In this document: one piece after another, positions 1-10,369 of the stretch
Layout: each line of letters begins with the position of its first letter
Numbering within the stretch: the first letter of the stretch is position 1
Assembly: GCA_022579005.1 (NCBI GenBank)
Contig: MU401462.1
Coordinates: 186,001 to 250,000, forward strand
From: Poronia punctata
Lineage: Eukaryota > Ascomycota > Sordariomycetes > Xylariales > Xylariaceae
Length of the DNA stretch: 64,000 bases
Direction of reading: 5' to 3'
Notes under the pieces: model-generated
The model's input: only the letters and a program-made list of their open reading frames with translations
Told to the model about the DNA's origin: nothing
Databases searched by the model: none
Position numbers and translations under genes: made by a program

Positions 1-85
1 GATTTGTGCGGCTCCTCCTAGTCACGATTGACTTCCTCCCTCAATCCACGTCGCCCAAAGTCGATCGCCAAACATCACCGCCGAG

Positions 86-1252
86 ATGAAGCTGAACATC
101 TCCTACCCTGCCAATGGCAGCCAAAAGCTGATCGAGATTGAGGATGAGCGCAAGCTCCGTGATTTCATGGAGAAGCGAGTACGTTGTTACCCCGACCCTT
201 TCCCGCCCAATTTCCAGCGATATTGTATCAGGCGAGAATATCCGTCACTACAGTTACAAGCACACTCCGGACTCTTTTTGCGCTATGGCGACCCCGAACG
301 AACCTATATATGCCCCGAAACTCGCACGCATCGAAATGATTCGAAATGGAAGATCTTGGTTAGGTTGCTAACGTGGTCGGTGTTATCAGATGGGCCAGGA
401 AGTTCCCGGCGACAACCTCGGCGATGAGTTCAAGGGCTATATCTTCCGCATCACCGGCGGTAACGATAAGCAAGGTTTCCCCATGAAGCAGGGTGTCCTC
501 CACCCCACCCGTGTCCGACTTCTCCTCTCCGAAGGCCACTCGTGCTACCGACCCCGCCGCACTGGCGAGCGCAAGAGAAAGTCCGTTCGTGGCTGCATCG
601 TCGGCATGGACTTGGCTGTCCTCGCTCTCTCCATCGTCAAGCAGGGCGACAACGAGCTACCCGGCCTAACCGACGTCGTCCACCCCAAGCGCCTCGGACC
701 CAAGCGTGCCACCAAGATTCGCCGCTTCTTCGGCCTCAGCAAGGATGACGACGTAAGTAGAATTACAACACTCGTCATCACCTACTCGGTCGTTGCTTCT
801 GCGGGATGAGAGAGAAGAATCCTTTGCAGCGTAACCACCGAAGTAGAGTCTGAGAGGAGGAAATACTCTTATATCAGATGGAACACGGAATGGCTAATAT
901 GTCGGGTTTCCCTTTCCATCGAATAGGTCCGCAAGTACGTTATCCGACGTGAGGTTCAGCCCAAGGGCGAGGGCAAGAAGCCCTACACCAAGGCACCCAA
1001 GATCCAGAGACTGGTTACTCCCCAGCGTCTCCAGCACAAGCGTCACCGCATCGCACTCAAGCGTCGCCAGGCCGAGAAGGTCAAGGACGAGGCCGTACGT
1101 TTCCCCTGACCCTGAACTTTAGCACACCCTCAGACCCCACTAACACGCAGCTTTAGAACGAGTATGCTCAGCTTTTGGCCAAGCGTGTCGCTGAGGCCCG
1201 TCACACCAAGGCTGATGCCCGCAAGAGAAGGGCTAGCTCCATGCGCAAGTAG
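86..1252 (+). CDS. rps6: 40S ribosomal protein S6 (eS6), 4 exons
   Basis: Component of the small ribosomal subunit. Exons are 86-178, 390-752, 927-1094 and 1157-1252, joining in frame to a 239-residue protein, the usual length for fungal eS6. The N-terminus [18 protein letters not shown], the central [20 protein letters not shown] and the basic C-terminal helix are all canonical. The tail ends RRASSMRK, the Ser-Ser pair that is the conserved AGC/S6-kinase-type phosphosite in fungi. All three introns (211, 174 and 62 nt) have GT..AG ends, and the first interrupts the gene after codon 31, early in the gene as is common in ribosomal-protein genes. It converges on the PRPP synthetase gene. Identity is essentially certain from the sequence. 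Confidence 0.97.
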
Positions 1253-1954
1253 ATGCTTCCAGGCGTTAGGTTGGTGTCTTCTGGTTGTTGCATTTCGGCA
1301 TGAACAGGCATGAAAATCATGGCTTATGGCAGGCATTGCGGGAAGGGTCATAAGTGGCTTTAGATAGGCCAATGGCTTAGGTATATCCCCGGGAAGCCAA
1401 CAAAATGAGAACAAATTTAAGATTCCCAACGCATTGTTTCTTCAACGAGTTAACGTCTTGTGTTCACGCATGCATGTATCATCAATGGTGTGTAGCATGT
1501 TATGCGGCTTTTGAGTTTCTAATCAAAATATTCCAAGATATTGAACGCCGTGCCTCTTTACCCTCTACCAGTCCGATTTCAGCCCTCTTTTGCCGACCCA
1601 TGCTGATGATGTTCCCGGGTGTCCAATGCAAAACCAACATGACCTCTCCTAACCTTGTTTTGCTTCTAATCAGTACATGCATATGTTCCGGAGGTAACGA
1701 TGTATCGTGCTCTCAGAATGAAGTTTCTGAGATGTGGCTTTATGTGCAATGCGCTGCAGCACTTGATGCATAGGATCCCTTTACCAGTACCATTTAACGC
1801 CGGATAACACAGAAGATAATTCTCCATGCTCGAAAGCCGAAAAGAGATCTAACACCCGCACCGATGCTCCTCTGCCTGCGCCGAAGTTTTGGTCCCCTCG
1901 TTTCCTTAACAACTGCCTCCCCTTCCCCTCTCACCAGATTTTACCCGGTCAACT
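1253..1954. other. convergent intergenic region, no gene seen
   Basis: About 700 bp between the stop codons of rps6 (+) and the PRPP synthetase (-). It presumably holds both 3' UTRs. Short open frames here have no recognisable product, and no repeat or RNA gene was seen. Confidence 0.6.
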
Positions 1955-3411
1955 CTAAGCAGGTGCATGGTTGAACAGGAAGCTGTATCTTCGTTAGTTG
2001 CCGTACTCACAATAAGACAGTAATGGTCGGGCATCGCTTACCTAACACTCTCTCCGTTGTGTGTGCGCCGGATAGCCTCCGCTAGCGTCGGGCTTATGTC
2101 GATGATACGTAGTTTGCTGCAACGGTCGGCCTTGTTGCCGAGGGGCACCGTGTTCGTTACGATGATTTGGCTGAGGCAGCTCTCGTTCAGAATATTAATG
2201 GCATTACCACTTAATATGCCGTGCGTGACAATAGCAATGACCTCGCGCGCGCCGTGATCCTTGACTGTTTGGGCCGCCTTGGCCAGGGTTCCGCATGTAT
2301 CCGCCATGTCGTCGACCAGAATGGCAACCTTGTCGACGACGTCACCGACGAGCACCATACGCCCGACGACATTGGGCCGAGGGCGCTCCTTGTGGATCAG
2401 GGCGAAGCCCGTATCCAACCGGTCTGCGATCGCGGTAGCTCTGGAGAAAGGGATTAGCGTCATGCCCCCTTTTCCCGCAATAGTCCAAACCACCCTTCTC
2501 CCCCGGAATCGCAGGAGCTTGCTCACCGTTTCGCGCCACCCGCGTCAGGGCTGACAATGACTGTGTCTTCTGTGCCGCGATTCTCCCTGATCCAGCGCAA
2601 GACGCTGGGCTCGGCGTATAGATTGTCGACCGGCACGTTAAAGAAACCTTGGATCTGAGAGGCGTGGAGATCCATCGTGATGACGTGATTGCACCCCGCG
2701 GTGACGAGCATGTTCGCGATCAATTTGGCCGATATGGGTGCGCGACTCTTGTCCTTCTTGTCTTGCCGGGCATATGGGAAATTCGGTATTACAGCCGTAA
2801 TCCGTCGCGCAGAAGCAGTTCGGCAGGCATGGATCATAATCAGGAGTTCCATCAGGCCATCGTTGATGTCGCCGGGTGCGGTGGACTGCATTATGAAAAC
2901 TAGAAAATAACCAATCCAGTCAGTTGTGGTTGTCCTACGCAGAACGTCGAACATAAGGGCATTTCTGTACCATCCTCATCTCGAACAGATTCGCCAATTG
3001 TGACGCTGGTTTCTTGGTTCGAGTAGTTCAGACTCATAGTCTTCGCGATGTCGATGCCAAGCCTATAGTAGGGCACCAGTTAGTGGGTTTTGGTCATCTT
3101 TCGTTATTCGCATCGAATTGGTTGAAAATCGGTAATAAAAAAATGTTTTGCTATAAGCCATAAATAGCCGGTAACACAATTCAAGTGCACCTGTCGTGTG
3201 TATCCGGCGCTTCAGCTTCGGCCTCCGCCGTTTGCAAGGGATTCCTGGATGAACGGCTGCAAGTTGCTAGGTAGGGGGAAAGCTTGAGATCCAAAAATAA
3301 ATTCCGAGCATTCAATCCAAAAAGTTCATCTTACCGCTCTGCGACCAATGTGGCCAGGACTGGGTGACTGTTACCCGAAAGTAATTTGATCTCGTTCGCC
3401 ATGTCGCCCAT
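1955..3411 (-). CDS. prs: ribose-phosphate pyrophosphokinase (PRPP synthetase), 5 exons
   Basis: Makes 5-phosphoribosyl-1-pyrophosphate from ribose-5-phosphate and ATP for purine, pyrimidine, His, Trp and NAD synthesis. Exons on the minus strand are 3411-3335, 3062-2971, 2899-2527, 2440-2042 and 1982-1955, giving 322 residues, the normal family length. Visible motifs are the ATP-binding [20 protein letters not shown], the metal-binding [11 protein letters not shown] and the PRPP loop [14 protein letters not shown]. The last exon is only 28 nt and supplies SFLFNHAPA, matching the family C-terminus; without it the frame ends in a false stop at 2040-2038. A pyrimidine tract plus CAG directly before the ATG suggests a 5'-UTR intron. 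The in-frame ATG at 3402 is an alternative start. Fungi carry several PRS paralogs, so the exact number is not assigned. Confidence 0.95.
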
Positions 3412-5105
3412 TCTGACCAAGAAAAAGAGGGGGGGAGAGATTACAAAAAGGGTCGATGGTGATTGTTACTTTATATAAGACTGTAGGTAGCTAAGCCAGT
3501 GTGTCAAGAGCCAAAGCAACCAAAGGGGCAGCTGCCAGTATCCTGTTGGTCAGAAGAAATACAATGAGAGAGAAAAAAAATTGAGTCTCACGGGAAGGAA
3601 CGTGGGCAGTCCAATCGGCTTCAGAGTGCAGATGAATCGCGGGGTGTGTACCGGGTTCATACAGTACCCCCAAGTGCCTATTGGGCCTTGAAGTTTAGGC
3701 GGCCTAGGAAGGAGTGGCAGGAGTTTAGGTGAGGATCTAGCGGCTTTTATAGTTGACGCAGGCCGGTATTGTACACAGGTACATTAAAGTACCAAACCAT
3801 ATTGAGAAGTTTTGCTCCAATACTGGAAGTACATGTAGGTAATCCACAGGCGTACAGTTTCAATGTCAGTCACGTAACTACTCGCAAAACAGGTCACGGA
3901 TGTCTGTTTTCACTGAAAGAATTGAGAAATTGCTATGCACTTATACCCGGATATTTCTATGTTGTTTTACTAGAAGTAATTACATTCCATCCCAAGATCT
4001 GACTACATGTACATATATAGCAAATTATGCTCTCCTACCTCCGATTCAGGCCACTTTTTACCGTTGGTAAAATACATATGGCCAGGTATCATTGGTTGTG
4101 GAGAACATTAAAGTCTGCGCATGTGACAGCACACAATTGGTACGTATCAACAAACTGGCCGCCGCATACTGATAGGTGAGCTTGATTTGAATAAAAACCG
4201 AATATCTGAGACATCACATTATTTGTCTCTTACTTAATATAAGGGCCTTGTTGTACTCTGGAGGACAACATGAAGCTATTGAGTTACTTTGGATGGCCTC
4301 ATGCAGTGTAAATCCTGAGTACTATATAGGTAATTCCGTAACCCTTGCTGCTTTCCGAATTATTTCCCCTCCAAGTCATTGTTCCCAACGGAAAATGGGC
4401 AGCCATCATTTTTGTAATCATTATCAAAACCTAACAATTAAACTTTTCTTCAAGAGTTTGACCTTGAACTGGCGATGCAACCCCTTGACTAAACCCTCAA
4501 AATATTATATTTCCAGTCTTCTCGCGAGACACATCATGACAGAGCGCGAGCGAGCTATCTGTTGTTACACCGCGTCGCCGTCGGTTTCTTCCATATACAG
4601 CTATATATTTCTAACCTAACATTCCCTCATCCGAAGATGCCACATGCAGGTATAACCTTGCTATCCGCAGTAACCAAATTGGGTCGCTTATGATGTCCTA
4701 GAGAATCGAACTTGTCAGACCCATCTGATATACATTGGCCCAGTGTCAGACTCATACTTCCCCAGTCGGCCATTATATGCTGTTCTACTCGTACATGGTT
4801 TGTAATGACCAACCGCCCGACCAGAAACGGGTGCCACTTGCATTTGGTATATTTTAGTACCGACCTGTGCAGGTCGCACACATATGCCATTTGTGTTTCA
4901 ACTTGTGGGAGGCTCAGTGATACTAACTTACAAGTATTACGCCTCAGAACATGTGGGATGAAACCTCGTGGGTCTCACCAGATTGCTCTTGGGAAAGACA
5001 GCAGCTGGGGGAAACATACATATTCTAAGCACCAAAAAAGCAAGTTTGACTTCGCCCCAGAAATCAGATGAATATCAGACAAAAATACTTTCTAAGGCAG
5101 CAAAA
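3412..5105. other. intergenic: PRS promoter side, otherwise nothing seen
   Basis: About 1.7 kb of AT-leaning DNA between the PRPP synthetase start and tRNA-Pro. It holds the PRS 5' flank and a probable 5'-UTR intron ending at about 3412, with a possible donor near 3594. Open frames on both strands lack codon bias or recognisable motifs. No RNA gene or mobile element was identified. Confidence 0.5.
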
Positions 5106-5196
5106 GGGCTTGGCCGGGAATTGAACCCGGGACCTCTCGCAAGCGATGCTGTAGGGTATACCCTAAGCGAGAATCATACCTCTAGACCACCAAGCC
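5106..5196 (-). tRNA. tRNA-Pro (anticodon AGG) with ~19-nt intron
   Basis: Read on the minus strand, the gene starts GGCTTGGTGGTCTAGAGGT and ends with a T-arm containing GGTTCAATTCC and CCAAGCC, pairing as a 7-bp acceptor stem with discriminator C. The anticodon stem CTCGC/GCGAG encloses loop TTAGGG..T, giving anticodon AGG. An intron of about 19 nt sits between positions 37 and 38, the canonical nuclear tRNA intron site. Its ACCCT can pair with AGGGT of the anticodon loop, the typical anticodon-intron helix recognised by tRNA splicing endonuclease. The mature length is about 72 nt before CCA addition. A and B boxes are intact, so it is probably functional. Confidence 0.93.
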
Positions 5197-6913
5197 GACT
5201 CGAAGCCGTTCATCTTCGGAGGGGAGCCCGGCTATCGTGAGTCGTATCTGCTCGCACGGAGTGAAAGATAGTGGGACTATCGTGAGTTGTGGATAATACC
5301 TTGTTAGCCTAGGGCGACTTCGGCGATGTTGTTTTGACGTAAGCGCCGCTTTGGCAGGCCAGTGCGGAACTCGAGTCTCCCAGATGCAAACAGATTTATA
5401 TATGGATCGCAAGGTTAACCAAGATATGCGGAAAGGTTCGGATTATACAACGAGGGTTTAAGATTATTCCCTGGTAGTATTCGAGGCGCTGGCGGTGAGC
5501 AAACGACCACTCAAGAATTCCATGGGGGAAGTGCTCGCAGATATACTCGCAGACTATAGTCCTCATGCCGATGTCCGAGAGCAACTGGCCAAGTTCCGGA
5601 AACAAGCGACCCGTCGACCACTCCCACAAGCAGACTGGTCCAGGTTCTAGCTCATGATGTTGCCGTGCTTAGTATCATGAAGGGGTTACTTGAACGCATA
5701 CGTGTAACATCTGCTCTAGCATCGCCTTGTATATTCGATTCCTTTTTTACGTACTATAAAGTATCAGTATGGGGCTTTCAAACAGTAGTAAGGCAGTCGT
5801 GGGTGACCCAAAGTCAGAAATGGTACCTACCTACCATATCAACATCTTGACATGTACCTTATACCTAACTAATCCGAGGTCTCATTATATCTATTGTCTC
5901 CTCCTAGATATGCTACCCACAGATCGGTATCTAAAGTTGTAGTGCATTTTTGGCCAATAAAAACGTGAAGGGTGCCCGTAGTGTTGGATCTTGCAACTGA
6001 ACACACCACCCTTTTTATGTACGTGTATATCGTCCCGTTGTTAATAACTTAAAGATCAGGAACCCGGACGTCCATGACAGTGGGCCATACACGCCAAGAT
6101 ATGAGACACCAAAACCCCTCCCCCACCCTTCTGCCGCATTATTGCGGAAAAAACGCTTATACTATACAGGCTATGCAAGGCTAAAAGCGTACCCCAGAGC
6201 TGGTCAACTTACACGCAGAGGTGGTTACCCGGACTTAGCTGTATATATATACTACATAGAGGAAACCTACTTCGAGGGAAGGAAGCATACTTGGCTACGT
6301 AGACCTGGTTACGCAAAGCTGGTTGTATACAGGGCTATCTGTACGCAAATATAATGTTGTTATGCTTGTCAGTTAAAGGAAAGAAACCCTTCCGTTCCCT
6401 TGAGCCTACTATAGACTAATATGCACGTATTTTGGCCTAGTTATCTACTTTATCTACTCGTAAACTCCCTATCCTAGAAGTAACAACAACAGGGTCTCAC
6501 AATTGGCGCTTATTTAAGGCCCACCACATCTATAGCCCCACATTCTCCACAACGACGCTAGAGGCCAGGTCCCATTTAAATGGAAAAGATTACATAATTG
6601 GCTAACCATCTATCAACTCAACTTGCATACTGGACCTCATCAACCTTTTATCAAAATCCAACTTTCATCTTTTCGTTTTTACCAGTCAACACCGACAGAT
6701 ATCGGTGGATTGGGTACGACGGAAGCCGTGGACGCTCTCTCTCGCTCATACCATAAATCTTTCTTTCGTGCCTAAAGCCATCAATTCGACAATCCGACCG
6801 GACGCGTGTTGGAAAAGAGACCCTATTCTTTCGCTAGCGTTATATTTACCACCCCCGACCACGCATTCGTTTAACAGTTCTGTCATCATCCTTAAAAACT
6901 CCTCACCGCGAGA
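5197..6913. other. intergenic between tRNA-Pro and TAF10
   Basis: About 1.7 kb without a supportable gene. It holds a degenerate repeat tract (about 6165-6350, listed separately), AT-rich DNA with TATATATAC-type runs, and the 5' flank of TAF10. Open frames up to 77 codons look like chance. Confidence 0.5.
6165..6350. repeat. degenerate short tandem repeat, TACGCAGAGCTGGT-like
   Basis: Several imperfect copies of a roughly 14-nt word occur within 190 bp, for example CCCAGAGCTGGT, TACACGCAGAGGTGGTTAC, TACGTAGACCTGGTTACG and TACGCAAAGCTGGTTG. They lie in a non-coding AT-rich stretch. The origin is unknown: a decayed minisatellite or a decayed repeat element is possible. Confidence 0.45.
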
Positions 6914-7567
6914 ATGGCGAGCGCACCGAACGATAACGAACAAGGCCCGTCGGGCGCCTCACACCCGGCCGACACGCTCCAGCCGACATCGGCAGAATCG
7001 AAGCTGACAAACAAGAAAGACACGTCACTTAAGGAGTTCCTATCTAAAATGGAGGACTATGCGCCCATCGTAAGTAACCGCCCCGGATGTTACACACCAG
7101 TTTTCCCCGGCGGCTATATTGTTTGTAGTCGTCTATCTAACCTACCATCTTTCCCCTCCAAACAGATCCCGGATGCCGTAACCAACTACTACATGACCAA
7201 AGCCGGCCTGCCGCCACCACCCCACACGGACCCCCGCCTGGCGCGACTGATTGCGCTCGCGGTGCAGAAGTTCGTCGCCGACATCGCGGCCGACGCGTAC
7301 CAATACAGCCGGATCCGGGCTTCCAACACGAGCGCCAACAACCCAATGGGCAATCTCGGCGCCGCGGCTGGTATCGCTGTGCCGGGACAGGCTCCCGTCG
7401 GCGGAAAGGACCAAGGCCGAGGCGGGCCCCTGGGTATCCAGAGGGCTGGTTATGGCGGCGGCGGCCAGGGAGGCAGTCAGAACCGCACTGTCCTCACTAT
7501 GGAGGACCTCGGCATGGCGGTGGGCGAGTTTGGCGTCAATGTCAAGCGAAGCGAGTTTTACCGATAA
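6914..7567 (+). CDS. taf10: TAF10-like subunit of TFIID/SAGA, 2 exons
   Basis: Histone-fold TBP-associated factor shared by TFIID and SAGA. Exons are 6914-7069 and 7166-7567, giving 185 residues. Family features are [18 protein letters not shown], then [31 protein letters not shown] and DAYQYSRIR (histone fold, about residues 41-105), and the C-terminal [19 protein letters not shown] with terminal EFYR. A Gly/Gln-rich insert lies before the last helix, as in other filamentous fungi. The single 96-nt intron splits the conserved YAPI-IPDAV segment and has no in-frame stop, so a retained transcript would stay open. The N-terminal 35 residues are low complexity. It converges on RSM19. Confidence 0.93.
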   Translation: MASAPNDNEQGPSGASHPADTLQPTSAESKLTNKKDTSLKEFLSKMEDYAPIVSNRPGCYTPVFPGGYIVCSRLSNLPSFPSKQIPDAVTNYYMTKAGLPPPPHTDPRLARLIALAVQKFVADIAADAYQYSRIRASNTSANNPMGNLGAAAGIAVPGQAPVGGKDQGRGGPLGIQRAGYGGGGQGGSQNRTVLTMEDLGMAVGEFGVNVKRSEFYR

Positions 7568-8373
7568 AAAAACAAGAGAAAGACTGGACATTCTGGACGA
7601 AACAGCGACAAACAAGACAATTATTTTACGCCATATCTGGTTTCTGGTTTGTCTATTTATTCGCTTCCACGGCACGTTCACAACTACAACTACAACAAAA
7701 AGAAGATTTTTTATGATACGGTTTCTACGGGGCCGCGCAATGCGGTGGCGATCGCCGGTCTTCATCGAGAGGCGTACGGCGTTAAGGATACATGAGATTG
7801 ACTTTTACGACTTGTTAAGGGGGTTTTGACGGGCATGACTCAGACCTATAATAAGGATTAGGAGGGTCAAATCACTTCAGCCCACGAATTTGCATGTAAC
7901 AAGAACAGAATAACCTTAGAGGATAGCTCTCTAAAGTCCCATTCCTTTTGATATCTTAAGGTATAGCAGTAATGAGATAGCCTTGCGGTGTGTGTATGCT
8001 GGTCATCGCATCGCATCGCGGCTTTATCTCAGCTTTTGCATTTGCTATCAAATAAAATGCTGTTGTACATTTAACCGGTGTTTGTAGTAGTACACATCTC
8101 GAAAGCGATACCCAGGGTTTCTTTTCATTGCCGAGGCCTTCCACATTAAACCCCCTATCAAAAAAACGCCTTTGGTGATGTAACTCCTCTCTCTACCCAT
8201 TGTGATTTCTTCCATTTATGCTCGTCGTGTAGTAGGCAGGTTAGGTAGTTTGTTCCGTCCCTCGCTTTTCTTAGGTTTAAGACGGGGTTTTTAGACCCCA
8301 AACCGAACATGTTATGTTGTTACAAATAGTCTCTTTCTCTCTCTCCTAACCCCTAAACCCAGCGGACCCGTTT
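7568..8373. other. convergent intergenic region
   Basis: About 800 bp between the ends of TAF10 (+) and RSM19 (-). It contains the two 3' UTRs and a small (ACAACT)-type run near 7680. No gene was recognised. Confidence 0.5.
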
Positions 8374-8940
8374 TTACTTATTTCGTGTCCAGATGAAAGG
8401 CTTTCTCGTCCTGTGGAAAACAAAAAAAATGTTCAGTTAGGTAAAAATACACACACACACAATGACCGACTACAACACCGAGTGCGGAAGGAGGGGAGGG
8501 GAAGAAAAAAAAAAAAAAAAAGGACACTCACTGAGAGAATTCGCCCAGCTTATGTCCGACCATATCCTCAGTTATGACGACGTCATTGTATACCTTTCCA
8601 TTATATACCTGGAAGATGAGACCGACGAAGTTGGGCAAGATGGTGGCCGAGCGAGCTTGTGTTCGGATCGGTTTCGGTTTTTGGCCTGGGGCTGGTCGGG
8701 AGATGGGAAGACTTTTTTGTTTTCTTTTCGTCAGCCTCGCTCGTAAAACGTAACGTAACGTAACGTAACGTAACGTGGGTATATTTTCAGGGAGGGCGAG
8801 TTGAGCTTACGGGACGATGTTTGGGCCTTGGGTAGATAGATACGTTAGTTATCGGAAATTGCAAGATGGAGAGGAGGGAGGGAGGGAAACTTACCTTTCC
8901 ATATGGATCGGCCCTTGAGAAGACATCTCGTGGGCTGCAT
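8374..8940 (-). CDS. rsm19: mitochondrial ribosomal protein uS19m (RSM19), 4 exons incl. 16-nt microexon
   Basis: Mitochondrial small-subunit protein of the S19 family. Exons on the minus strand are 8940-8895, 8826-8811 (16 nt), 8711-8532 and 8410-8374, giving 92 residues; yeast Rsm19 is of similar size. The assembled protein carries [53 protein letters not shown], then LGEFSQTRKPFIW and a lysine-terminated end, all S19 hallmarks. Every junction is GT..AG and in phase. No exon is long enough to appear as a convincing ORF alone. Introns 2 and 3 carry simple repeats: five TAACG units (8751-8775), A17 (8505-8521) and (AC)6 (8449-8460). Assignment rests on direct recognition of the family; the exon 3 acceptor (..AAAAAAG) is weak in pyrimidines. 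Confidence 0.92.
8449..8521. repeat. simple repeats (AC)6 and A17 in RSM19 intron 3
   Basis: A dinucleotide AC run at 8449-8460 and a run of 17 A at 8505-8521 lie inside the 121-nt third intron of rsm19. On the gene's strand these read as (GT)6 and T17. Confidence 0.8.
8751..8775. repeat. (TAACG)5 pentanucleotide repeat in RSM19 intron 2
   Basis: Five perfect TAACG units inside the 99-nt second intron of rsm19, which reads CGTTA on the gene's strand. Confidence 0.9.
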
Positions 8941-10369
8941 TTTGACGGGCGAAAAATGGGGGGTAGGTAGGTAGGTAATTGACCTTTTAACTTTCTTTCC
9001 AATTCGAAGCTCGCTCGCAAGCAACTAAAGTCGCGATAATACCTAACCTTTACTTGGCAAAAGGGTCCATTACATAAGCTATCTAACTTAAACAAATAAG
9101 GTACCTAACAAGGTATGCATTTATCGGAGCTTTTTGTCCGGACTCTAGACGGCCCGATAACAGCTGGCATGGACTTTGGGGGGTTGAATCCTAGGCATTG
9201 CCGCATCCCGTATACAGCCCGGAGCTCGAATTCCCGTTTGTTTGTTTGTTTGCTTGTTTCCTTCCTAGCAGTGCTCTTTCTATTCCTCTCTAGCCTACCC
9301 TTTATTCGGTCCAAGGAAGACCCAGACGACAAACATCTCTAAACTAAGGTAGATAGATGGGTTTCTTGTTGCGACTGTCTGTAGGTGAGTGAGTATTTAC
9401 TCTGCGGAACAGGAAGCCTCGGGCCGAGAGGAAGTTGTCGATGTTGGCCTTTTGACAAGTACCTAGGTAGCAGACATTTCGAATTTCGCAATCCGGACTG
9501 ATGCAATGCAAGAGATATGTATCGCGATGGATACCCTCACAAGTGTACTTTTGTATGTATGTATGTTATGTAGGTTAGGTAGGTAGCTCTAACTAGATGT
9601 GGTTCTATGGTGATGGTCTACAGGTCCTTTTAAAGGAGCTGTCCTCGTGACTATGCTTTATATGCACTTGCTTACTACACGTCTTCCTTTATACTAGGTA
9701 CTCGAGTTTTTACAATGAAGGTTGCCGAAAAATGCACTGAAATAAAGAAGATAGTCTAATATATATATATATGTCCTTTTATACGTCATAGTACGCAGAT
9801 TCTGTATTGGTTCCTATCCCTATATCGTGGTTCGGACTACTCACTCAACTGTCAACCTACATATAGCAAAAGAACATGTCTATCAAAACGTGGCATTCCA
9901 CTCCTCCTCTCCACAAAGAGGTCCTTTCTGTATTTGTATTTGTGTGCTGCTGAAAAAGTACGTCCCAAACGAGCCTGCGGATCGAAGGAAGCAAATCCCA
10001 TCCCACATTTGAGGCTCTAGACTCCCAGAGGCTTCGGTCTAGAACGCCACACCCCGACCCCGAACCCCCTTTACTTCGTTCCGTCTTCCGGGTGTTTTTT
10101 TCTTCTCAACGTTTATTCGGACTTCATACCAAGACGTTATGGTCATGCAAGGACGGAGAAGCCCCTTCCGTCTGTTTTTTTAGCATGCTTCTCATTGTCC
10201 GCAAGCGAGCGCAGAAGAAGGCTGCATATGCGTATTGTATGTGTTGTTAGGTTAGACAAGATGTATATAAATACTAGCTGAGGTCCCGTGAAAATATCTA
10301 GATAGCTTAGTTAGTTAGCTGAGGAAACAGACAAGAGAACGTGCTGAATAAAAGACAAAGACATCAATC
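8941..10369. other. divergent intergenic region with simple repeats
   Basis: About 1.4 kb between the RSM19 start and the first endoglucanase. It shows GGTAGGTAGGTAGG near 8963, (TTTG)n near 9237-9255, (TGTA)n followed by TAGGTTAGGTAGG near 9553-9588, and a TA run near 9762. No gene is supported. The proximal end holds the endoglucanase core promoter. Confidence 0.5.
10264..10273 (+). promoter_or_regulatory. TATA box of first endoglucanase gene
   Basis: TATATAAATA lies 97 bp upstream of the ATG at 10370, a normal distance for a fungal TATA element with a short leader. Inferred from sequence and position only. Confidence 0.55.

Noticed and set aside
179..926. Box C/D snoRNA inside the ribosomal-protein introns (RPS6, also RPS8 48326-48477 and its leader intron)
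   Set aside because: CTGA-like D boxes occur, but no RTGATGA C box sits at a proper distance with a terminal stem.
3491..3673. Upstream coding exon of the PRPP synthetase
   Set aside because: The frame has no ATG in context and the family N-terminus is already complete at 3411; better read as a 5'-UTR exon plus intron.
4248..5071. Overlapping open frames of 87-123 codons on both strands
   Set aside because: AT-driven composition, mutually overlapping, no conserved-looking segments.
10000..10369. Carbon-catabolite repressor (CreA/CRE1, SYGGRG) sites in the first endoglucanase promoter
   Set aside because: C-rich runs are present, but I found no clear consensus site when reading the proximal region by eye.
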